The notes beneath the pieces were generated by a model that was given only the letters and a program-made list of their open reading frames with translations, was not told the DNA's origin and did not search any database. A program made the position numbers and the translations under genes. From an uncultured Clostridia bacterium (GTDB taxonomy: Bacteria > Bacillota > Clostridia > TANB77 > CAG-508), in NCBI GenBank assembly GCA_947632745.1, contig CANRQH010000025.1, positions 1-14,917 of the forward strand: a stretch of 14,917 nucleotides of DNA, given 5' to 3'. Positions 1 to 6,432 of the stretch are shown here, piece after piece (within the stretch, counting starts at the first letter, position 1; each line of letters starts with the position of its first letter).

Positions 1-48
1 AATTGTAACATTTTTTTGAAATTTTTTGGATTTTTTATACAAAATGTA

Positions 49-77
49 TTGACAAAATATCTAGAAAATAATATAAT
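49..77 (+). promoter_or_regulatory. Sigma-70 type promoter of tRNA-Leu
   Basis: A consensus -35 TTGACA (49-54) and a consensus -10 TATAAT (72-77) are separated by 17 bp. The predicted start is near 84, about 40 nt before the mature tRNA. Both hexamers are perfect, as expected for a stable RNA gene. Confidence 0.85.
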
Positions 78-125
78 AAGCAATGTTACAAATAAAGTTT
101 GTATACCAGTTTTAATTTTTTATAT

Positions 126-213
126 GCAGATGTGGCGGAACTGGTAGACGCACAGGACTTAAAATCCTGCGGACGAATAATCCGTGCCGGTTCGATTCCG
201 GCCATCTGCACCA
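126..213 (+). tRNA. tRNA-Leu (anticodon TAA)
   Basis: The acceptor stem pairs GCAGATG (126-132) with CATCTGC (203-209), followed by discriminator A and an encoded CCA (211-213). The anticodon stem CAGGA/TCCTG (153-157/165-169) encloses the loop CTTAAAA, giving anticodon TAA (160-162), which reads UUA. The long variable arm (about 170-185) and the GGTTCGATTCC T-arm are typical of a class II tRNA-Leu. The gene is intact although an element is inserted at its 3' end, because the crossover restores the last 12 nt. Confidence 0.97.
202..213 (+). repeat. Left attachment core (attL) within tRNA-Leu 3' end
   Basis: CCATCTGCACCA is the terminal part of the tRNA and recurs exactly at 9916-9927 in the same orientation. 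The bases on either side differ between the two copies, so the shared core is 12 bp. The integrase gene starts its 3' end only about 110 bp away, as usual for a tRNA-targeting integrase. Confidence 0.85.
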
Positions 214-230
214 GACACGAAATGTGAAGT

Positions 231-280
231 AAAAAGAGCGTAATTTACCTATATCAAGGGTTACACTCTTTTTATTTTTT
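231..280 (+). terminator. Hairpin terminator between tRNA-Leu and int
   Basis: AAAAAGAG-C-GTAA (231-243) pairs with TTAC-A-CTCTTTTT (261-273) with one internal mismatch, and a T-rich tract (269-280) follows. The flanking A and T tracts would let it act in both directions, ending the tRNA transcript and the leftward int transcript. It lies inside the element, so it replaces the terminator the tRNA lost on integration. Confidence 0.6.
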
Positions 281-294
281 GAAAAAATATTAAA

Positions 295-314
295 AGTAAT
301 GCAAAAGTAATGCA
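295..314 (+). repeat. Candidate left arm-type integrase sites
   Basis: Two exact copies of AGTAATGCA (295-303 and 306-314) are 11 bp apart, about one helical turn, between the core and the int stop codon. The same word recurs twice with the same 11-bp phase just inside the right border. Integrases with an N-terminal arm-binding domain use such distal direct repeats, so arm sites are the natural reading. Confidence 0.6.
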
Positions 315-322
315 GTAGAAAT

Positions 323-1486
323 TTAAAGTGCTTTTTCTAATTGTTCAAATGCAAAGTTTTCTGAAACATCAATATATACTCTTTTTGTTATTTCGCTTCC
401 TTCAACGTGTCCTGCTAAATATTGTATTGCTTCCATATCAAGCCCAGCTTCTTTCCATCTTGTTATTCTAGTATGCCTTAATTTATGATTATGCAATGTT
501 TTTGAAATTTTATATTTTTCATTTAATCTTCGTAACCACGCATTTACTTCTTTGGGACTTATAAAAGTGTTCTTGTTGTAGTCCCAAAATAGCAAGCCAT
601 ATATATTTGTTATTATTTCCTTTGTTTGTTCATTTATTATTTCGTCTATTTCATCATTAATTGGAAAATTACGTATGCCTTCATCAATTCCTGTCGTTTT
701 ATTATAAGTCTTTGTGTGTTCTCCCAATATTATAGTACCATCAGTATCTTCTGTTAGAGTATTATCTATAAGAAATTTTTTATTTTCTTTATCTACATTA
801 TTTATTGAACGTGCTAATACTTCGCCAATTCTCATTGCAGTAATCAATTCTAATTTAACAATATTTCTATATGGATGGTTTCGTTCTTCATTGTCTAGTA
901 TTTCATTTAATCTTTTTTCTTCTTCAATAGTCAAAGGTTTTACTTTTTCTGTTATTTTTTCTGATACGGGTTTTTTCAAGTTTTCATCGTCCATTATATT
1001 GTATGGTATTAGTCTATTAGAGGGGGAAGCGGCAATACGAAAACCTTTGAACAATAATCTCCATGCTCTGTCAATTCCAGATTTCTTATATTGTTTCATT
1101 TTTTCTTTTGATTTTTCAATATCATATAAAGTAACTTTTTGAATAGGTTTATAAATAAAATTAGAACAACATTTTTTTATTTGTTCAAGTGTTTCCTTAT
1201 CGCGTTTATATGAATTATTACTTGTTATTCCGTCTTTATTTTTTTGTTCAATGTGCCTCTCAATAATTGTTTCTAATGTTTCGGAACTTTTACTAATATA
1301 TGTTCCGTCATTTATGCTTGTTATTATTTTATTGAATCTAGCCTTAAAATCACCAACTTTTTCATTTTTCTTTTGATATACGGATTTTCTCTTTCCATCT
1401 ATTACATATTGCCCAACATATAATCCAGTTTTTGAACTAATGTATATTGTTCCTTCTCCGTTTCCTTTACTTTTTTTCTTTCCCAT
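323..1486 (-). CDS. int: Tyrosine recombinase (site-specific integrase)
   Basis: This 387-aa integrase cuts and rejoins DNA at the tRNA-Leu core to insert and, with an excisionase, release the element. Residues about 10-65 form a basic beta-rich arm-binding domain. Residues about 70-170 are the helical core-binding domain. The catalytic domain keeps all the usual residues: R219 (in TAMRIGE), K259, H334 and R337 (in HKLRHTR), H360 (AGH) and nucleophile Y371. The length is normal for phage and ICE integrases. An AAGGAG site lies 12 nt before the ATG. It is the first gene inside the left border and is read toward the tRNA. Its 5' leader on the minus strand contains a perfect 12-bp inverted repeat (1514-1560) that could control expression. 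Confidence 0.96.
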   Translation of the reverse strand: MGKKKSKGNGEGTIYISSKTGLYVGQYVIDGKRKSVYQKKNEKVGDFKARFNKIITSINDGTYISKSSETLETIIERHIEQKNKDGITSNNSYKRDKETLEQIKKCCSNFIYKPIQKVTLYDIEKSKEKMKQYKKSGIDRAWRLLFKGFRIAASPSNRLIPYNIMDDENLKKPVSEKITEKVKPLTIEEEKRLNEILDNEERNHPYRNIVKLELITAMRIGEVLARSINNVDKENKKFLIDNTLTEDTDGTIILGEHTKTYNKTTGIDEGIRNFPINDEIDEIINEQTKEIITNIYGLLFWDYNKNTFISPKEVNAWLRRLNEKYKISKTLHNHKLRHTRITRWKEAGLDMEAIQYLAGHVEGSEITKRVYIDVSENFAFEQLEKAL

Positions 1487-1509
1487 AATTAAAAATCACT
1501 CCTTTTTTA

Positions 1510-1538
1510 TTTACAAGAAATGATTTTATTGTTATAAT
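1510..1538 (+). promoter_or_regulatory. Rightward promoter in the int upstream region
   Basis: TTTACA (1510-1515), a 17-bp spacer and a perfect TATAAT (1533-1538) point right, against both flanking leftward genes. Start is expected near 1545. No coding gene follows in that direction; a hairpin with a T tract follows within 90 bp, so the product would be a short RNA. Confidence 0.5.
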
Positions 1539-1560
1539 ACAAATAAGGAATCATTTCTTG
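1514..1560. repeat. Perfect 12-bp inverted repeat flanking the 1510-1538 promoter
   Basis: CAAGAAATGATT (1514-1525) and its exact reverse complement AATCATTTCTTG (1549-1560) are separated by 23 bp. The left arm overlaps the rightward -35 and the right arm lies just past its start point. In the leftward int mRNA the arms could form a 12-bp stem just upstream of the ribosome site. It may be an operator pair or an RNA structure; the sequence alone does not decide. Confidence 0.6.
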
Positions 1561-1632
1561 ATTTCTAATAGGGAATATTTTTTGAGTATGTTTGGAGACT
1601 GCACAAAAAATATTCTCTGCTTTTTATTTTTT
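1545..1632 (+). ncRNA. Candidate small RNA opposite the int / DUF6076 junction
   Basis: A rightward promoter (1510-1538) is followed by a 15-bp stem with one G-U pair (1570-1584 with 1604-1618), a 19-nt loop and a T tract (1621-1632). That is a complete intrinsic terminator oriented away from int. The implied transcript is about 85-90 nt, has no credible reading frame, and overlaps the last few bases of the leftward zinc-finger gene. Satellites and phages often carry antisense or regulatory RNAs near int, but nothing here matches a family I recognise. Confidence 0.35.
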
Positions 1633-2592
1633 TCTAAAACTTTGTAACCAACGTACAAATTCTTCATCCGTTTTGTGATGTTTTTTTATTTCTTTTTTCC
1701 ATTCTTTTGCTTCTTTCTTAAAATCTTCAAATTTTTGCTTTGATGGTTTATGTCCTTCATTTCTTCTTGCTTTCATTTGTAGTGACTGATATACTCTTCG
1801 ATATAAGCAATGCCAGTCTGTTTCATCTTTAATTTTTTCTAGCCAAGTTTGTTCAATAGCATATTTTTTACAAGTTTTTAAAACATCTTGTGGACTTATT
1901 CTGTCGCAATATAATGTATCTGTTCTTTTGTATGCTATAAAGTATTTACCACAATTTTTACATTTTAATATATTATAATTATTTTTTATAAGCTCTAAAA
2001 AAGAAGCGGTCAAATATTCTTCAATAGTTGAACATTCATAACAAAAATAGAAAAATGGAGAATTTTCTTTTAGCATAACCAAAATATCATCACTTTTTAT
2101 AAGTTTACTAGATGCCTTTATAGGTTTTAAACCAAAAGAATTAATTGTTTGTTTGGGTAATATTACTTCTTCTATTTTAAATTTATGCAAATAATATATA
2201 TATTTCTGCAAAGGTGTTGCATTTTTGAACTCATTATTAAAATAGCAAAACTCTGTTAAATCTTTAAATTTATTATATGCTTTTAGAACTTCTGTCAAAT
2301 CTTTTTTTATTTGTTGTATATTTATAGTTTCGCTTGATTTGTCTATTAGTACATTTATGTCTATAATCTCTGGTATAATTATACCATCAGAAGCAGTAGT
2401 TATTTTAAATAAAATTTCTTTGCAATTTTTTTTAGACAAAGAAGATATAAATTTATCACTTAAAATAGATTCCATATCCAAAGATATAAAGTTTATAAAA
2501 TTTTCACCTATATTAAATACTGTATCTCCATATTCTTTTATATTTATAATTTCTTTGTCATTTTTAATATCAAAGCGTGAATTTAATATCAT
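1624..2592 (-). CDS. DUF6076-like zinc-finger protein
   Basis: A 322-aa cytoplasmic protein of unknown function. Residues about 211-241 hold C211-x2-C214-x14-C229-x11-C241, a likely zinc site (CKNCGKYFIA, then YCD and TCKKYA). A helical, strongly basic tail follows (about 245-322, ending in WLQSFRKK). The cysteine layout and the following basic helices match what I recall of the DUF6076 family, frequent beside integrases in Clostridia. AGGAGG lies 10 nt before the ATG. It sits between int and the divergent rightward replication genes, the place where SaPI-type islands carry their master repressor. A DNA-binding regulatory role is therefore possible but only inferred. It may be co-transcribed with int. 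Confidence 0.75.
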   Translation of the reverse strand: MILNSRFDIKNDKEIINIKEYGDTVFNIGENFINFISLDMESILSDKFISSLSKKNCKEILFKITTASDGIIIPEIIDINVLIDKSSETINIQQIKKDLTEVLKAYNKFKDLTEFCYFNNEFKNATPLQKYIYYLHKFKIEEVILPKQTINSFGLKPIKASSKLIKSDDILVMLKENSPFFYFCYECSTIEEYLTASFLELIKNNYNILKCKNCGKYFIAYKRTDTLYCDRISPQDVLKTCKKYAIEQTWLEKIKDETDWHCLYRRVYQSLQMKARRNEGHKPSKQKFEDFKKEAKEWKKEIKKHHKTDEEFVRWLQSFRKK

Positions 2593-2613
2593 TCTTATTT
2601 TTCCTCCTTTCTC

Positions 2614-2641
2614 ATTTTATTTTTTCTATGTTATCAATCAA
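2614..2641 (-). promoter_or_regulatory. Leftward promoter for the DUF6076-like gene
   Basis: Read on the minus strand, TTGATT (2641-2636) and TAAAAT (2619-2614) are 16 bp apart, with the expected start just upstream of the AGGAGG site. The leader would be very short. The -35 abuts the palindrome at 2643-2660. Confidence 0.4.
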
Positions 2642-2642
2642 T

Positions 2643-2660
2643 ATTTCTATATGTAGAAAT
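2643..2660. promoter_or_regulatory. Palindromic operator candidate in the divergent control region
   Basis: ATTTCTA (2643-2649) and TAGAAAT (2654-2660) are perfect 7-bp arms around TATG. The site abuts the leftward -35 and lies about 40 bp upstream of the rightward -35. This is the typical place for an operator of a dimeric regulator controlling both arms of the element. Confidence 0.5.
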
Positions 2661-2697
2661 TTATGTCGTCAGTTATTGAAAAAATAGAATTTTTGTA

Positions 2698-2726
2698 TTG
2701 ACTCTTACTATATGTTCAATTAAAAT
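2698..2726 (+). promoter_or_regulatory. Rightward promoter of the replication arm
   Basis: TTGACT (2698-2703) and TAAAAT (2721-2726) are separated by 17 bp. A second TATAAT at 2764-2769 has no good -35. The leader holds GATGAT/ATCATC arms (2730-2735/2753-2758) that could serve regulation. The promoter would drive the small HTH gene, the excisionase-like gene and probably the primase. Confidence 0.6.
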
Positions 2727-2805
2727 GTAGATGATGAATAATCACAATAGTAATCATCACTACTATAATAACATATTATAAATAAAGAGTCAAGGGGGGG
2801 ATAAA

Positions 2806-2997
2806 ATGAAAAATGCAGAAATTAAAAATAAATTAAAACAAGCTAAAATATTTCAATGGCAATTAGCAGACAAGCTAATTATTAGTGAAATGTCACTAGT
2901 GCGAAAGTTAAGGTATGAACTTTCAGAAGATGAAAAACAAAAAATACTTACAGCAATTGACGAACTTGTAGCAGAAAACCACAATAATAATGTATAG
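2806..2997 (+). CDS. Small helix-turn-helix DNA-binding protein
   Basis: A 63-aa protein with a compact helix-turn-helix at about residues 12-36 (FQWQLADKL then ISEMSLVRKLR), followed by a helix of the LSEDEKQKILTAIDEL type. Short Cro-like proteins of this form are common in Clostridial phages and islands. A long G tract (AAGGGGGGG, 2792-2800) supplies the ribosome site 5 nt before the ATG. It is the first gene of the rightward arm, followed 16 nt later by the excisionase-like gene, so a Cro/activator-type role in switching on replication is plausible. The target is unknown. Confidence 0.8.
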   Translation: MKNAEIKNKLKQAKIFQWQLADKLIISEMSLVRKLRYELSEDEKQKILTAIDELVAENHNNNV

Positions 2998-3013
2998 AAG
3001 CGGAGGTATAATT

Positions 3014-3289
3014 ATGACTTTAAATATTGATACCAATAATGATGAGCATATAAAAAAACTTAATGAATTGTTAGCTAAGTATGAACAGTTAGAAGATAAA
3101 ACAAAGAAAATGCACTTTGTAACAATTAAAGAATTTACAGAGATGCGAGGATGTTCAATAAAGATTGCACAGGATATATTTAATTTACCTGACTTTCCTA
3201 GTGAAGATTTTGGCAAAGAAAAGGTTGTATCACTTGAAGCATTACGAAACTTTTACATGAAAAAGCATAAGAAAAGTGATTATAAATAA
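3014..3289 (+). CDS. Excisionase-like winged-helix DNA-binding protein
   Basis: A 91-aa protein. After an acidic helical start (about 1-35), residues about 38-85 resemble a MerR/Xis-type winged helix: FVTIKEFTEMRGCS, then IAQDIFNLPDFPSEDFGKE and a closing helix EALRNFYMKK. Known proteins of this pattern recognise DNA in mobile elements and often act as excisionases. I chose the ATG at 3014 because GGAGG (3002-3006) lies 7 nt before it; the in-frame ATG at 2990 would overlap the previous gene and lacks a ribosome site. Its position after the HTH gene and before the primase fits a directionality or copy-control role. It could instead be a transcription regulator. Confidence 0.7.
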   Translation: MTLNIDTNNDEHIKKLNELLAKYEQLEDKTKKMHFVTIKEFTEMRGCSIKIAQDIFNLPDFPSEDFGKEKVVSLEALRNFYMKKHKKSDYK

Positions 3290-3430
3290 TTACAGAAAAT
3301 TACTCTTAAATAAACTAATTTATGTAATAGAGAGTATTTCTTTTGAGTCACTACTTCAACGTGGCAAACGATATTACATAGACTAGATTTTTTGGGGGTC
3401 AAAATATAATAAGAAGAAAGGAATAAAAAA

Positions 3431-5278
3431 ATGAAAATAATAAAAAGGCAAGGTAATTTAAAATATATAGAATTAAAAGAAAATAAAGAACCTATACGTC
3501 GTAGTGTTACATATCCATCATATGAAGACTTAGAGAATGTAGGTTTATTACTTAATGATGAAGTCGTTGTAGTAGACTTTGATGGCGACAATAAAAATGA
3601 AAATGAAATTTGTGAACAGCTTGAAAAGGATAATTCAACATCATTAATTGTAAAAACAGATAAAGGCAAACATTTTTATTTTTCTAAACCTTCACATATT
3701 GAAATTAAAAATTGGAACGATACTATAACAGTTAGTGGATTTCAAGTAGATTATAAAACAGGTAACCAATATGTAATGGTTAAAAGAAATGGTATTGAAA
3801 GAGAGAGAAACCGAGAACTCACACTAGATGACTTACCTGAACTTCCTCCTATTCTCTATCCGCTACCAAGACAAAAAGAAAATTTAAGTGGAATGAAAGA
3901 AGGAAATGGCAGAAATAGTGCGTTGTTTCGACACTTAGGTTTTGTTAGACGAGCATATTCAGACATTGATATTGAAAATATTGCAAAATTTATCAACGAA
4001 GTAGTATTTGAAGATAAACTAGAAGACAAAGAATTAGAAGCAGTTGTAAAGAGTGCAAAAAAATATGAATATGATACTACGTCAAAAAAGAATATAATTG
4101 AATTAGCACAATTTATAATAAAAGAATTAGATATTACACTTTATAATACTCAATTATTCTTTAAACAGGATAATAAATATATTACTGACAATAGATTATT
4201 ACTAAAAAGAGTAAATGACTTTGTGAAATTAAAAAAATGTCAAGATACAGAAATACTGCATCAAATAAATAAATTTGCAGACGAAGTCAATACATCAGAA
4301 AAAGAGTTGCCTATACTTATAAAAAATGGAATGATTTTAGAAGGCGAATTTGTGGCAACTGATACACTAACTTTTAGTCCATTTTTCTTGGACGTACTTT
4401 ATAATTCTTCTGCTTATGACGAACATGTTGATAAGTTTTTGAACAATATTACATGTGAACGTCCAGAATTAAGGAAAACACTTGAAGAAATACTAGGACT
4501 TATACTTCTTACTGCAAAATTTCCGCACCATGTATTTTTCTTTGTTGGAAATGGAAATAATGGCAAAAGTACTTTCCTAGAAATGATAAATAATTTTGTA
4601 GGAGAATTAGGACAAAATTTAAGTCTTGATGCATTTAATGACCCCACAAGTGTAGCTTCATTAATTGGAAAATTAGTAAATTGTACTGACGAAACAGATG
4701 GCGTTTTTATTGATAAATGCAAAGGCTATAAAAGTTTAGCAAGTGGAAATACCATAACAGTTAGACCAATATATTCTAAACCTGTTAAAGTACAAAATAC
4801 GGCAACACTGATATTGTCTACTAATAATATGCCAAAATTTAATGATAAAACACACGGATTTTATAGACGTTTAGTAATAGTGCCTTTTGACTTTAAGATT
4901 ATAGACAAAATAAGCAACCTAGACGAATTATTAAGTACAGATAATGCCAAAAGTTACATTTTGAATTTGGCTTTAGAAGGTGTAAAAAGAATTAAAGATA
5001 ATGGCTATAAACTAAGCAATAATGAGATTTTAAATGAAGCTTTAGAAGATTACAAAATGGAAGCGGATCATGTAGCAGCTTTTGTAAAAGAATATTTAAA
5101 GATAGAAGGAAAAGAAACTAAAGAAGTATTTACAGATTATTTAAGGTATTGTGGAGAAATAGGCACATATCCTTTAGCTTTATCAAGTTTTACAAGAAGA
5201 TTAAAAGAATTTGGATATATTTCAACTACAACTACAATAGATAAAAAATCTGTAAGGATATATAAAAAAATACACTAA
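3431..5278 (+). CDS. Primase-polymerase / SF3 helicase (D5/P4-like replication protein)
   Basis: A 615-aa fusion that would start replication at the adjacent origin. The N-terminal 150 residues look like an archaeo-eukaryotic prim-pol: VVVVDFD with D49 and D51, H81 in KGKHFYF, and D107 before YKTGNQYVM. The middle (about 160-340) holds the D5_N-type linker. The SF3 helicase follows with Walker A GNGNNGKST (G373-T381), Walker B-like VNCTDETD (about 416-423), sensor LSTNN (462-466) and an RRLVIVPF finger (479-486). A winged-helix tail probably binds DNA. All active-site residues look intact. AAAGGA lies 9 nt before the ATG. The 141-nt leader 3290-3430 has a weak hairpin near 3300-3345 and no clear own promoter, so transcription likely continues from 2698-2726. 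Confidence 0.93.
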   Translation: MKIIKRQGNLKYIELKENKEPIRRSVTYPSYEDLENVGLLLNDEVVVVDFDGDNKNENEICEQLEKDNSTSLIVKTDKGKHFYFSKPSHIEIKNWNDTITVSGFQVDYKTGNQYVMVKRNGIERERNRELTLDDLPELPPILYPLPRQKENLSGMKEGNGRNSALFRHLGFVRRAYSDIDIENIAKFINEVVFEDKLEDKELEAVVKSAKKYEYDTTSKKNIIELAQFIIKELDITLYNTQLFFKQDNKYITDNRLLLKRVNDFVKLKKCQDTEILHQINKFADEVNTSEKELPILIKNGMILEGEFVATDTLTFSPFFLDVLYNSSAYDEHVDKFLNNITCERPELRKTLEEILGLILLTAKFPHHVFFFVGNGNNGKSTFLEMINNFVGELGQNLSLDAFNDPTSVASLIGKLVNCTDETDGVFIDKCKGYKSLASGNTITVRPIYSKPVKVQNTATLILSTNNMPKFNDKTHGFYRRLVIVPFDFKIIDKISNLDELLSTDNAKSYILNLALEGVKRIKDNGYKLSNNEILNEALEDYKMEADHVAAFVKEYLKIEGKETKEVFTDYLRYCGEIGTYPLALSSFTRRLKEFGYISTTTTIDKKSVRIYKKIH

Positions 5279-5513
5279 ACTACACAAAAACTACACTTGT
5301 ATTATTTACAAAAGGTTGATATTACTGGTAAACTACACAATTACACTTACTACACTATATTTTTTAGAAATTAAAAAATAAAATATATATATTATTTATA
5401 TAAAATAAAAAAATAAATATATAGAGGTGTAATTGTGTAATTAGTGTAGTTTGTTAGCAATACAAATACTTTTAGATTTTTAAAGTGTAGTTAAAGTGTA
5501 GTTAAAGTGTAAT
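5279..5513. other. Iteron-flanked AT-rich replication origin
   Basis: Five copies of ACTACAC (one ATTACAC) begin at 5279, 5290, 5332, 5340 and 5349. Six inverted copies GTGTAGT/GTGTAAT begin at 5427, 5435, 5444, 5485, 5496 and 5507. Outer copies are phased at 11 bp; inner triplets at 8 and 9 bp. Between the sets, about 70 bp (5356-5424) is almost pure A/T. TACACAATTACAC (5334-5346) and its exact inverse (5427-5439) form a 13-bp inverted repeat. Two iteron sets flanking an AT-rich unwinding region directly downstream of the primase-helicase is the arrangement known for SaPI origins. Confidence 0.85.
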
Positions 5514-5537
5514 TTTTGTAAGGAAGGAAGTCTAGTT

Positions 5538-5948
5538 ATGGCAAATAATATTAAAAATTTAAAACCACTAAGCACGGAGAAAGCACGTAAAATTGGAGCT
5601 AAGGGCGGAAAAAAATCAGTTATATCAAGAAGAAAAAAGAAATATATAAAAGAGCAGTTGGAAACTTTGATGCTATTGGATTTAACCGAAGGAAAATTAA
5701 AAGATAATATGCGTAAGTTAGGAATACCAGAAGAAGAACTTACAATACAAAATGCAATGTGTGTAAGTTTGGTACAACAAAGTTTAAATGGTTCAATCCG
5801 TGCGTTCAGTGTTATTCGTGATACTTTAGGACAAGACCCCAAAACAGGAGATGATAAGGAAAGAGTTGAAAATATATATTTTCTTAACGATATACCAAAA
5901 AAATTGAAAGAACTAAAAGAAAAAAAGGAATTAGACAAAAAAGAATAA
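5538..5948 (+). CDS. Small terminase-like phage protein (KGG type), candidate TerS
   Basis: A 136-aa very basic protein. Residues about 12-28 (LSTEKARKIGAKGGKKS) carry the KGG motif seen in many phage proteins next to packaging or head genes. A lysine-rich helix and a helical core (IPEEELTIQNAMCVSLVQQS, then SIRAFSVIRDTLGQDP) follow. Such proteins are often annotated as small terminase subunits in Bacillota phages. In a PICI, TerS redirects the helper phage's packaging motor to satellite DNA. AGGAAGG lies 8 nt before the ATG and the iteron origin just upstream. No large terminase is present, as expected if the helper provides it. The function rests on family resemblance and context only; a DNA-binding protein of another role remains possible. 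Confidence 0.55.
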   Translation: MANNIKNLKPLSTEKARKIGAKGGKKSVISRRKKKYIKEQLETLMLLDLTEGKLKDNMRKLGIPEEELTIQNAMCVSLVQQSLNGSIRAFSVIRDTLGQDPKTGDDKERVENIYFLNDIPKKLKELKEKKELDKKE

Positions 5949-6060
5949 ATATTGTAGCAAGAAATGGTTAACTTATATTACTTGTTTCTAAAAACTGCTT
6001 AAATATGAACGTAGTGGCTTCTGGAGTAACTGCTGAACAATAAGTTATTATATAATAAAA

Positions 6061-6084
6061 AAAAGATAGTTTTTACTATCTTTT
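6061..6084. terminator. Bidirectional terminator
   Basis: AAAAGATAGT (6061-6070) and ACTATCTTTT (6075-6084) form a perfect 10-bp stem around TTTT. An A tract precedes and T-rich sequence follows, so it can end the rightward terminase-like transcript and the leftward ribbon-helix-helix transcript. Confidence 0.85.
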
Positions 6085-6111
6085 AATTTTTCTTTTAAAA
6101 ATTTTTCATAA

Positions 6112-6279
6112 TTATTTTTTATCAATCAAAGCATATTTTACACTTTGATTTATTACTTCATTTATTGACATATTTTCTTTTTTTGCGATTTTTCTTATAG
6201 TATCTAGTAAATCTTCTTCAAATCTAACAGTAAATTGAACATAATTTTTTTTAACTTTCTTTTGAAAATTTATTCCCAC
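6112..6279 (-). CDS. Ribbon-helix-helix (Arc-type) regulator, 55 aa
   Basis: The frame from GTG at 6279 encodes 55 aa ending in ALIDKK. Residues about 12-20 (NYVQFTVRF) form the ribbon strand, then EEDLLDTIRKIAKKENMS and INEVINQSVKYAL form the two helices. This is a compact RHH_1/Arc fold that should bind DNA as a dimer. AGGTGG lies 5 nt before the GTG, supporting that start; the overlapping upstream ATG is closed after three codons. It diverges from the receiver-like gene, and three 13-bp-phased half-sites (6331-6364) lie between them. An autoregulated repressor is the simplest reading. Plasmid copy-control and antitoxin proteins share the fold, but no toxin gene adjoins. Confidence 0.8.
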   Translation of the reverse strand: MGINFQKKVKKNYVQFTVRFEEDLLDTIRKIAKKENMSINEVINQSVKYALIDKK

Positions 6280-6308
6280 ATATACCACCTACTTTTTTAT
6301 TTAATCAT

Positions 6309-6314
6309 ATTATA
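6309..6314 (-). promoter_or_regulatory. Leftward -10 element of the RHH gene
   Basis: On the minus strand TATAAT (6314-6309) lies about 20 bp upstream of the AGGTGG ribosome site. The -35 region, around 6331-6338, is poor (GAATAT-like) and coincides with the first TATATTCA half-site, which suits repression by the gene's own product. Confidence 0.4.
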
Positions 6315-6330
6315 TGTTTTAAGTTTTGGA

Positions 6331-6364
6331 TATATTCATAAATTATATTCATAATTTGAATATA
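6331..6364. promoter_or_regulatory. Triple half-site operator between RHH and receiver-like genes
   Basis: TATATTCA at 6331-6338 and 6344-6351 (both continuing TAA or similar) and the inverted copy TGAATATA at 6357-6364 begin exactly 13 bp apart. They cover the leftward -35 region and end 4 bp before the rightward -35. Ribbon-helix-helix dimers bind short repeated half-sites in just this fashion. Confidence 0.6.
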
Positions 6365-6368
6365 TTAC

Positions 6369-6397
6369 TTGACTATATGATGATAATAGTGTATAAA
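6369..6397 (+). promoter_or_regulatory. Rightward promoter of the receiver-like gene
   Basis: TTGACT (6369-6374) and TATAAA (6392-6397) are 17 bp apart. The half-site array lies immediately upstream, so bound RHH protein could block or aid polymerase here. Confidence 0.65.
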
Positions 6398-6432
6398 TAT
6401 AAATATATATGTAGATAAAAGGAGTAATAAAA

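Noticed and set aside
714..1142. A 142-codon rightward frame antisense to int
   Set aside because: It lies wholly inside the intact integrase gene, has no ribosome site and encodes hydrophobic low-complexity text typical of the opposite strand of AT-rich genes.
5279..5513. Possible CRISPR array from the many ACTACAC/GTGTAGT repeats
   Set aside because: The repeats are only 7-11 bp, occur in both orientations, have no spacers of constant length and no cas genes nearby; the pattern is that of iterons.
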